From DATJGR01 sp963735085 (lineage in GTDB: Bacteria > Pseudomonadota > Gammaproteobacteria > Pseudomonadales > Azotimanducaceae), in assembly GCA_963735085.1 (NCBI GenBank), contig CAVTJP010000005.1:1116001-1180000 (forward strand): 64,000 bases of DNA. Direction: 5' to 3'. The translations under genes were made by a program, and so were the position numbers. Below, piece after piece: positions 7,993 to 14,597 of this stretch. Positions within the stretch are counted from its first letter, which is position 1. Each line of letters starts with the position of its first letter. The notes beneath the pieces are model-generated. The model ran no database searches and was not told where the DNA came from. It saw nothing but the letters and a program-made list of their open reading frames with translations.

Positions 7993-9648
7993 TCAGCGCG
8001 AATAGATTGTTGCTCCATCCAGTATCGTTCGCGTCACGGCGACCTCACCGATCTGCTGCGGAGGAATACTGAACAGATCGCGTTCGAGCACCACCATATC
8101 GGCTGCCTTGCCAACTTCGAGTGACCCGGTCAGTTTTTCCTGATGCATCAGATACGCGCCATTGATCGTATACGCGGCGAGCATATCGGGGAGCGTCACG
8201 CGCTCCGACGCATTCAGCACGCCTGAGATGCGCCCGCTGGGATCGCTGCGCGTGATCGCGGTTTCGATTGCCAGCAGCGGGTTCATCGACGACACCGACC
8301 AATCGCTGCCACCAACAATCCGGCCACCTGCGCGCAACACAGACTCGATCGGATACATCTGTTCAACGCGCGCCTGGCCCACCTGCGGTAGATTGACCTC
8401 GGTGATGTACTGATCCGGGAACGCCCACAGTGCCTGGAAATTGGCGATGACGCCGAGCTGCGCGAAACGCGGCCGATCGGCAGGATCAATCAATTGCAGA
8501 TGCGCGATGTGATGTCGGTTATCCGATGGTCCATTCGCATTGCGCGCTGCCGCCACTGCATCGAGCGCAACTCGAACGGCGCGATCGCCTATTGCGTGCA
8601 TGTGTACTTGAATGCCGCGCCGATCGAGATCGATGACGCGCGCCGCCAGCGCTTGCGGCGAGATCTTCAGATCACCACGGTAGCCCGGACGATCGAGATA
8701 CGGTTGCAGCAGCGCAGCCGTTTCGCCTTCCAGAACACCATCGACGAAAATCTTCGCCGAATCGGTCCGCAGTCTGGCGTTGCTGCCACGATCTTCTGCA
8801 TGCATCAGCGCATCCGCTTGAGGGTCTGTCACGACAATCGATGCGACGACGCGCGCCGTGAGCTGGCCACTGCGCTCGAGCGATTGATAAGCGGCAAGCT
8901 CCTCCGAACCGACCGCCGCTGCGACGAACGAAGTGATGCCGAATCCGTTTGCCATCTTCAAACCTCGCAGCAGTCCCTCGCGACGCGCCTGCGCTGATAG
9001 CGGTGGAACGACCGCGCGTACAAGTTCCTGCGCCGATTCGCGCAAGGTGCCGGTTGCTTCGCCCTCGGCATCGCGCTCAATGAGGCCATGGCTGGGGTTG
9101 GGCGTTTCACGTTCGATGCCCGCCAACGTCAACGCACGTGAGTTCACCCACGACGAATGTCCATCTGCACCGGCCAGAAGGATCGGTCGCTCGGTGGAGA
9201 TCGCATCGAGCAGGCTCTTGTTCGGGTTCGCCTGCGGAAACAGACTCAAATCCCAGCCGGCGCCGAGCAGCCATCCGGAGCCTGGATCGCTCCTGTTGCA
9301 CGCACTCACCTTTGCCGTAACCGCCTCCACCGTCGCGAGATCGACGAGATTGCACTGGTCCAGTTCGACGCCGCCGGCGACTGGGTGAACATGTGAGTCG
9401 TGGAAGCCCGGCAAAACCATCTGGCCGTTCAGATCGATATCAGTCTTGCCTGTATATGTCCGCGCGATTACGTCGTTACTGCCAATAGCAACGATACGGC
9501 CTGCCGTCACAGCTAGCGCCTGCGCCTTGGGCTGGGTCGCGTTCATCGTGTAGATGATTGCGTTGTGTAGCACCAGGTCCGCAGAGTGCTGCGGCGGCAT
9601 CGAACTCGCACCCAACAGCAGCAGAATCCCCAACCAACCAAATCGCAT
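7993..9648 (-). CDS. Amidohydrolase family 3 protein, YtcJ-like
   Basis: A 551-residue protein with a signal peptide (residues 2-16, no lipobox Cys). The amidohydrolase barrel begins near DLVLHNAIIYTMN, and the metal-binding HDSHVHP motif is at 83-89. A second HMHAIGDRA metal/active-site motif follows and the C-terminus carries the usual GSDWSVS and GKAADMVVLE elements. Family members hydrolyse amide or ester bonds of small molecules, but the substrate cannot be assigned. It appears exported. It stands alone between the polyamine block and the hydrolase at 9811. Confidence 0.82.
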   Translation of the reverse strand: MRFGWLGILLLLGASSMPPQHSADLVLHNAIIYTMNATQPKAQALAVTAGRIVAIGSNDVIARTYTGKTDIDLNGQMVLPGFHDSHVHPVAGGVELDQCNLVDLATVEAVTAKVSACNRSDPGSGWLLGAGWDLSLFPQANPNKSLLDAISTERPILLAGADGHSSWVNSRALTLAGIERETPNPSHGLIERDAEGEATGTLRESAQELVRAVVPPLSAQARREGLLRGLKMANGFGITSFVAAAVGSEELAAYQSLERSGQLTARVVASIVVTDPQADALMHAEDRGSNARLRTDSAKIFVDGVLEGETAALLQPYLDRPGYRGDLKISPQALAARVIDLDRRGIQVHMHAIGDRAVRVALDAVAAARNANGPSDNRHHIAHLQLIDPADRPRFAQLGVIANFQALWAFPDQYITEVNLPQVGQARVEQMYPIESVLRAGGRIVGGSDWSVSSMNPLLAIETAITRSDPSGRISGVLNASERVTLPDMLAAYTINGAYLMHQEKLTGSLEVGKAADMVVLERDLFSIPPQQIGEVAVTRTILDGATIYSR

Positions 9649-9810
9649 ACCGCACCCCCGTTTAATCCGTTACACCGACATTGTTACGCCTGAATCACGC
9701 ATCAACCACACGCCGCGACGCGCAAACCGGTTCACGCCCGCGCGCAATTGCGTCATTTACAGTACAGATCGCTTTGTGCTACTTGTAACGGTTGTTATTC
9801 GGAGTGAGCA

Positions 9811-10620
9811 ATGGCACTACAGGTCGACACCACGACGGTGAGCCCTCCGTCAACCCTACTGGCACTGTCCGAGGGATGGCGCGCGTTGCTCGAAGCTTCG
9901 ACACTGATTCCAAGCTTGCCGTTTTTGCGCAATATGTCGCGCGGCGACGGGCATCCCGTGTATCTGCTACCGGGTTTTATGGCTGACAGCCAATCTACTG
10001 CAATGTTGCGTCGATGGTTGAACAACCTGGGCTACAACGCAATTCCTTGGGGATTCGGACGGAACCTGGGACCGCGCGGGTTGTTGATGGAACGCCTTGT
10101 CGTCACCGTAGCCGATATTGCCCGCGAACACGGCCAGACGGTTTCATTGATTGGGCAAAGCCTCGGCGGCGTGTTTGCCCGCGAAATCGCGAAGGCCATC
10201 CCCGAACAGATTCGGCAGGTCATCACGCTGGGCTCGCCGTTCAGACAGACCGAAACGAACGGTACGGCACCCGCCGTCATGCGCCTCTTCGAGATGGCGA
10301 CCGGCGAAAATGCGGATGACCTCAAGCGCGACCTGGGCGACATCTCGCGGCCCGCCCCCGTGCCCTCGACTGCGATCTATAGTCGTACCGACGGCATCGC
10401 GAACTGGAAGACGTGCATCGAGGAGGAAACACCACTCACCGACAATGTGGAAGTCTACGCGAGCCACTGCGGTATGGGGTTCAATCCCGCGATCTACTAT
10501 GTGATCGGCGATCGTCTGACACAGCCGGTAGGAAAATGGCACAAATTCGCGCGTACCGGCGCGCGTTGCTTTCTATTCCCGGACGCAATCTACGCTGCGC
10601 GGTCCCTGCGTTCGCTCTAG
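9811..10620 (+). CDS. Alpha/beta hydrolase, lipase-like
   Basis: A 269-residue protein with no signal peptide. The nucleophile elbow is GQSLGG (115-120, Ser117), the strand VYLLPGFMADS (50-60) supplies the oxyanion region, and Asp194 (SRTDGI) and His219 (ASHCGMG) complete a plausible catalytic triad. A GGAG ribosome site lies six bases upstream of the ATG. It converges on the DUF6489 gene with a 4-bp overlap of stops. Proximity to phaR hints at lipid or polyester metabolism, but the sequence does not show a substrate. Confidence 0.75.
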   Translation: MALQVDTTTVSPPSTLLALSEGWRALLEASTLIPSLPFLRNMSRGDGHPVYLLPGFMADSQSTAMLRRWLNNLGYNAIPWGFGRNLGPRGLLMERLVVTVADIAREHGQTVSLIGQSLGGVFAREIAKAIPEQIRQVITLGSPFRQTETNGTAPAVMRLFEMATGENADDLKRDLGDISRPAPVPSTAIYSRTDGIANWKTCIEEETPLTDNVEVYASHCGMGFNPAIYYVIGDRLTQPVGKWHKFARTGARCFLFPDAIYAARSLRSL

Positions 10621-10898
10621 CCCGTATGGTCGGGCTTGTCAGCAGACTCCTTTTTCGTTTCGCCGGTTTTCGAGGCATTCAAAATGCCTGCAAGGAGTTT
10701 CTGATAAGCGTCCCAGGACTGAACCCCACCCGTAATGATTGACCGCGTGATGCCAGCGATCAAATTGCTGTCCATGCCTTTTTCGACCTGTCGCGTTATG
10801 CGCTCAACGACCAGCGCCTGAATCGGCGAAAGGTCCGGTAACCCAAACAGGCGGCGCAGTTCTTCCGGTGTCAGATCCAGGTCAACAGATACTTTCAT
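10617..10898 (-). CDS. DUF6489 family protein
   Basis: A small soluble protein of 93 residues. The N-terminus MKVSVDLDLTPEELRRLFGLPDL matches the opening of the DUF6489 family as I recall it. The rest is a predicted amphipathic helical region (IQALVVERITRQVEKGM and following) with a charged, lysine-rich tail. The function is unknown. It diverges from phaR, and the helical amphipathic character together with that position suggests a granule-associated (phasin-like) role, which is inference only. I start it at the ATG preceding KVSVDLD, with a GGAG(G) site upstream. Confidence 0.7.
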   Translation of the reverse strand: MKVSVDLDLTPEELRRLFGLPDLSPIQALVVERITRQVEKGMDSNLIAGITRSIITGGVQSWDAYQKLLAGILNASKTGETKKESADKPDHTG

Positions 10899-10916
10899 CG
10901 GAGAGCCTCCTTGATT

Positions 10917-10939
10917 GCTGCAGATGCGATCGTTGCAGC
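10917..10939. promoter_or_regulatory. TGC-rich inverted repeat, candidate PhaR operator
   Basis: GCTGCA (10917-10922) and TGCAGC (10934-10939) form an inverted repeat in the 126-bp space between the DUF6489 gene and phaR. PhaR of Paracoccus is reported to bind TGC-rich CTGC/GCAG dyads and to repress its own gene and phasins. The match in type and position is suggestive but not proof. Confidence 0.4.
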
Positions 10940-11024
10940 ATCTCAGCCGCATTTCCGCACTGCGTCAAACCGTATACCATGGGCGATAGTTGGTCACGAT
11001 GGTAATCCCTGGGAGCATGCTGCG

Positions 11025-11594
11025 GTGCGGATTCTGAAGAAATATCCAAATCGAAGACTCTACGACACCCAGCAGAGCGAATACGTAACACTGGACGACG
11101 TTCGCAAGATGATCCTCGGTAAGGACCCTGTCAAAGTCCTCGACTCGAAGACTGGTAAAGACCTGACACGGTCGGTATTGCTGCAGATCATTGCCGAGCA
11201 GGAAGCCGAAGGGCATGAGCCACTACTGACCAACCGCGTGCTCGAACAGGTTGTACGGTTCTACGGCGACAGCATGCAAAACGTGCTCAGCAGGTATCTC
11301 GAGCAGAGCATCATGACCTTTCTCGAGCAGCAGGAACTCTATCAGCGGCGCATGCGGGAGGTTTTGAACGCGAATCCCTTGAAGCTCATGCAACGGCTCG
11401 CCGATCAGAACATCAACTTCCTGCGCTCGTTGCTGCCCGTGAACACCGGCGCCGCACCGACCGATGCCGATGCGCACAAAGCGGTGGCGGAAACGCACAC
11501 GACGTCCCTGGACCCGGAAAGGCCTAAGACCGTTGCGCCGGTTCAACCGACTGATGCTACTGACGTACGTCAGCGAGACGGTCAGGAGGATTGA
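11025..11594 (+). CDS. phaR: Polyhydroxyalkanoate synthesis regulator PhaR
   Basis: A 189-residue protein. The N-terminal PHB/PHA accumulation regulator DNA-binding domain begins at once (RILKKYPNRRLYDT, residues 2-15) and is followed by the PHB_acc region (about 70-110). The C-terminal tail is low in complexity and rich in Ala, Thr and Pro. The GTG start at 11025 has a GGGAG site upstream. PhaR proteins repress PHA genes and sense polymer. No phaC or phaP is in this window. The 3' end overlaps the convergent nuclease gene by 38 bp. Confidence 0.9.
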   Translation: MRILKKYPNRRLYDTQQSEYVTLDDVRKMILGKDPVKVLDSKTGKDLTRSVLLQIIAEQEAEGHEPLLTNRVLEQVVRFYGDSMQNVLSRYLEQSIMTFLEQQELYQRRMREVLNANPLKLMQRLADQNINFLRSLLPVNTGAAPTDADAHKAVAETHTTSLDPERPKTVAPVQPTDATDVRQRDGQED

Positions 11595-12438
11595 CCGAAA
11601 TCCGTACCGCGACAGGGCGGTGATCCGACAGGTTGCAGTCGAGCACGTCGCAACTTCGAATCGTCAGGCTCGGTGTCACCAGAACATGGTCAAGCATCAG
11701 CGCGGGACGCCAGCTGGGATAGGTCGGCTTGGCGTTGGCCGCAGGCATCAGCGAGGTATCGGCCAGTGGCGAATCGAACAGAAGTCCGCTCAAATGGCTG
11801 TTCATATCACCCATCACCACGACATTCGCATCGTCCTTGATCAGCGACCGCACATAGGACAGCTGTTGGTGCCGGGAGCGCTCGCCGAGCGACAGGTGCA
11901 ACAGGACGATTAGCACGTCCTTGCCACCAAAGCGAAATCGCGAAACGATCGCGCCGCGGCCAGCGAATGTACCCGGCAGCTTGTGATCTTCCAGAGCGCT
12001 CGGTTCGAGCCGCGACAACAGGCCATTGCCATGCTGCGCGATCGGGCCAAGATCGCGATTACGCTGCGCATACCAATATGGAAAGTGACCGCGATAGGCG
12101 AGGTATTCGACCTGGTTTACGAACCCGCTGCGGAGACTCCCTGTATCCACTTCCTGAAGTGCAACCACATCATAGTCGGCCACGAGGTCGCCGATCAGAC
12201 GCAGGTTGTCGGCGCGTGCTTCGTGCGGCAGCACATGCTTCCAGCCATTCGTCAAATAATGACGATATCGTCCCGTGCTGATGCCAACCTGGATGTTGAA
12301 GCTCAACAACCGCAGTTCATCGCCTTCGACATCGGCGACCGGAATGCCCTGCGGATTGACCAGCGGCCGAACCGACTCACACTGCCGCTCGACTCTTCGA
12401 TTGAACCGGAAGTTTGCCAGTGCGCCCGCGCCTCTCAT
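11557..12438 (-). CDS. Endonuclease/exonuclease/phosphatase family protein
   Basis: A protein of about 293 residues with the EEP catalytic fold. The opening strand is LRLLSFNIQVG, the metal-binding glutamate lies in VVALQEVDTGS, the catalytic loop is VVVMGDMNSH, and the terminal motif is LSDHRPVAVRI. Family members cleave phosphodiester bonds in nucleic acids, lipids or other phosphates, and the substrate is unknown. The start is uncertain. The ATG at 12438 is used; an ATG at 12564 inside dsbA is an alternative that would add an arginine-rich extension. It follows dsbA, as in Pseudomonas. Confidence 0.8.
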   Translation of the reverse strand: MRGAGALANFRFNRRVERQCESVRPLVNPQGIPVADVEGDELRLLSFNIQVGISTGRYRHYLTNGWKHVLPHEARADNLRLIGDLVADYDVVALQEVDTGSLRSGFVNQVEYLAYRGHFPYWYAQRNRDLGPIAQHGNGLLSRLEPSALEDHKLPGTFAGRGAIVSRFRFGGKDVLIVLLHLSLGERSRHQQLSYVRSLIKDDANVVVMGDMNSHLSGLLFDSPLADTSLMPAANAKPTYPSWRPALMLDHVLVTPSLTIRSCDVLDCNLSDHRPVAVRISVNPPDRLADVRQ

Positions 12439-12541
12439 GCCAACCGCCAGACTACGTTCGATGATATTTTCGGGCAGTCTAGCGACCGCGCTCGAACGCG
12501 ACTGAGGTGTGGCCGGCAGTTCGGGCCGGTGACGCGAGCGA

Positions 12542-13216
12542 CTATTGCGCTGTTGCTGGTGCATGGTCCTTCTTAGCTTGACGCGCAGCACGTTCCTTGG
12601 CGACCAGATAATCGACCACCTCAAGGCGATCGACGTTGCCTCCGGTCAAGTGCTGACCATACACCGTATATTTACCATCGACGATCAACGTTGGTACGCC
12701 AGTCAGACGATACATCCGACCCTCTGCGTCAGCCTGCTGAACTTTGCTGCGCACACCGAACGAGTTGAGGACCTGCAGAAACTTCTGGTTATCGACCCCG
12801 GCGGCCTCCTTGAATACGTCCGCAAGGACAGCCGGGTCCTCTGGATTCTGACCTTTCAAGTGAATCGCTTCGTAGATCGGTTCGTTGACTTTGTCGAGCA
12901 CTCCGAGCGCCTTGGCCGCGTAAAAAGCCTGCGCCAGGATAATCCAGTCCTTGCGAAAGACCGCTGGTATGCGCCGAAAGAGGACGTCCGGCGGCTGTTT
13001 GGCTTCCCATTCTTCGAGTGACGACTCGAACTCGAAACAGTGAGGACAGCCATACGAGAAGATTTCGACAACTTCGATCTTGCTCGGATCGGCCGTTTGG
13101 ACAGGGATCGGCAGCAGATCGTAGTTGTTGCCCACCTCGAAGGTATCGGCCCGCGCCGAAGCTACCGACAACCCAAACAAAAGCAGCGACACGCTGACCA
13201 TGGCGACGATTTTCAT
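12542..13216 (-). CDS. dsbA: Thiol:disulfide interchange protein DsbA
   Basis: A 224-residue periplasmic oxidoreductase. The signal peptide covers about 1-23 (SVSLLLFGLSVASARA). The active site CPHC is at 57-60 (FSYGCPHCFEFE), and the cis-proline loop appears as GVPTLIVDG. DsbA introduces disulfides into secreted proteins and is recycled by DsbB, which is not in the window. The ribosome site is GAGGAG. A perfect-arm dyad lies upstream at 13249-13266. It follows the cytochrome c4 gene in the same direction. Confidence 0.95.
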   Translation of the reverse strand: MKIVAMVSVSLLLFGLSVASARADTFEVGNNYDLLPIPVQTADPSKIEVVEIFSYGCPHCFEFESSLEEWEAKQPPDVLFRRIPAVFRKDWIILAQAFYAAKALGVLDKVNEPIYEAIHLKGQNPEDPAVLADVFKEAAGVDNQKFLQVLNSFGVRSKVQQADAEGRMYRLTGVPTLIVDGKYTVYGQHLTGGNVDRLEVVDYLVAKERAARQAKKDHAPATAQ

Positions 13217-13248
13217 CTTTCAAAACTCCTCGCAGCGGGGATGCCCAC

Positions 13249-13266
13249 GGTCTAACTCGTTAGACC
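13249..13266. promoter_or_regulatory. Dyad between cytochrome c4 gene and dsbA
   Basis: GGTCTAAC and GTTAGACC are perfect 8-bp arms around a 2-nt centre, located 33 to 50 bp upstream of the dsbA start. There is no T-run on either side, so an operator is more likely than an intrinsic terminator. The half-site GTTAGAC recurs at 13896-13902, just upstream of the cytochrome c4 start. Confidence 0.35.
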
Positions 13267-13280
13267 GCAAACGCGACGGT

Positions 13281-13889
13281 TTAGTGCAAACCCTGGATGT
13301 AGCTCGCGAGGGCTTTGATATCAGTGTCGGTGAGTCCGTTGGCGACTTCGCGCATCACTTCGCCATAGGCTTCATCGGTCTTGCGCTCCCCTTCGCGAAA
13401 CGCAGTCAATTGGGGGATGACGTAATCGGATCGCTGTCCGCCAATGTGCGGGAAACCCGCGGGCGCGTTGCCCGACCCGGTCGGCGTGTGACACGCAGTG
13501 CATGCCGGAACAGATTTTTTCGCAATCCCGCCGCGATAAATTTGTTCACCTGTCGCGATCAGATCGCCTTGAGCCTGACCCACGGGCGCAGGCATCGCGG
13601 CGAAATGTGCGGCGAGGTTGTCCAGATCGCTGTCGGAAAGGTTCGTCAGTTGACCGGCCATCATTGCTACTTCGCGAACGCCGGACTTGATCATGTGTAG
13701 CTGAGCCTTCAGATACCGCTGATTCTGGCCCGCAAGATTCGGAGTGCCAGGCACCAACGCGACCCCATTCTGGCCGTGGCAGGCCCCACATGGTGTGGCA
13801 AGCGCTTTACCTGCTTCTGCATCGCTAGCCGCCATCGCCATCACCGGCATGACGCCACACAAACCAACGAGTAACCACTTCGTGAGCAT
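13281..13889 (-). CDS. Cytochrome c4 (diheme)
   Basis: A 202-residue exported protein. The signal peptide is about 1-21. Two heme-c sites, CGACH (34-38) and CTACH (130-134), lie in two homologous c-type domains, the hallmark of cytochrome c4. MMAGQLTNLSD supplies the axial methionine region of the first domain. It carries electrons in the periplasm, plausibly to the aa3 oxidase encoded at 22.8-26.5 kb. I start it at ATG 13889; an in-frame TTG lies nine codons upstream. Divergent from engB. Confidence 0.92.
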   Translation of the reverse strand: MLTKWLLVGLCGVMPVMAMAASDAEAGKALATPCGACHGQNGVALVPGTPNLAGQNQRYLKAQLHMIKSGVREVAMMAGQLTNLSDSDLDNLAAHFAAMPAPVGQAQGDLIATGEQIYRGGIAKKSVPACTACHTPTGSGNAPAGFPHIGGQRSDYVIPQLTAFREGERKTDEAYGEVMREVANGLTDTDIKALASYIQGLH

Positions 13890-13949
13890 AGCTTTGTTAG
13901 ACTTAACGACTATCAAGGGGCGCGCGGATTATATACCAACGTGGCTGGA

Positions 13950-14588
13950 ATGGGTGCTAACCCGGATCGTATCGTCGCGCACTTTTCGACCAGCGCGCCG
14001 ACACTGCGGGAGTGTCCAAGCAGCGATGTACCGGAGGTCGCCGTTGCCGGTCGCTCCAATTCAGGGAAGTCGAGTGTCCTCAATCAGTTGACTCGCAATC
14101 GACAGCTCGCGCGGACGAGCAAAACGCCGGGGCGCACGCAACTGTTGAACTTTTTCGACACCGACCTGGGAGGGCGCCTTGTCGACCTGCCCGGCTACGG
14201 ATACGCGCGCGTCGCAAAGAGCCAGAAGCACGTCTGGGAAAACAATGTCGAAGACTATCTCGCGCGGCGTGAGAATCTCGTTGGGGTGGTCCTGGTGATG
14301 GACATCCGACATCCGTTCGAGCCCTTTGACTCGATGATGGTTAGCTGGGCCGCCGAAACCCGACTACCGCTGCACGTTCTGCTGAACAAGGCCGACAAGC
14401 TCAAGCATGGCGCGCGCACGCTGGCACTTCGAGGTGCGCAACAGCGTCTGGAGTCGCCGCAGTTTTCGGTGCAACTATTCTCCGCGCAGTCCGGTCTGGG
14501 TCGTGAGTTGGCGATCGAAAAACTGAGCGAGTGGCTGACGCACCCATTCGAGCCATCGGCCCTCGAGCGGAGTATTGATCGACGCTGA
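13950..14588 (+). CDS. engB: Ribosome biogenesis GTP-binding protein EngB/YihA
   Basis: A 212-residue TRAFAC GTPase. G1 GRSNSGKS is at 34-41, the G2 region is TPGRTQLLNFF, G3 is DLPGYGYA, G4 is NKADKL and a G5-like SAQSG follows. EngB assists late 50S subunit assembly. ATG 13950 is used, and a GTG nine bases upstream is also possible. It diverges from cytochrome c4 and converges on polA with nine bases between stops, the arrangement I recall from Pseudomonas. Confidence 0.94.
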   Translation: MGANPDRIVAHFSTSAPTLRECPSSDVPEVAVAGRSNSGKSSVLNQLTRNRQLARTSKTPGRTQLLNFFDTDLGGRLVDLPGYGYARVAKSQKHVWENNVEDYLARRENLVGVVLVMDIRHPFEPFDSMMVSWAAETRLPLHVLLNKADKLKHGARTLALRGAQQRLESPQFSVQLFSAQSGLGRELAIEKLSEWLTHPFEPSALERSIDRR

Positions 14589-14597
14589 GCCCATCTC

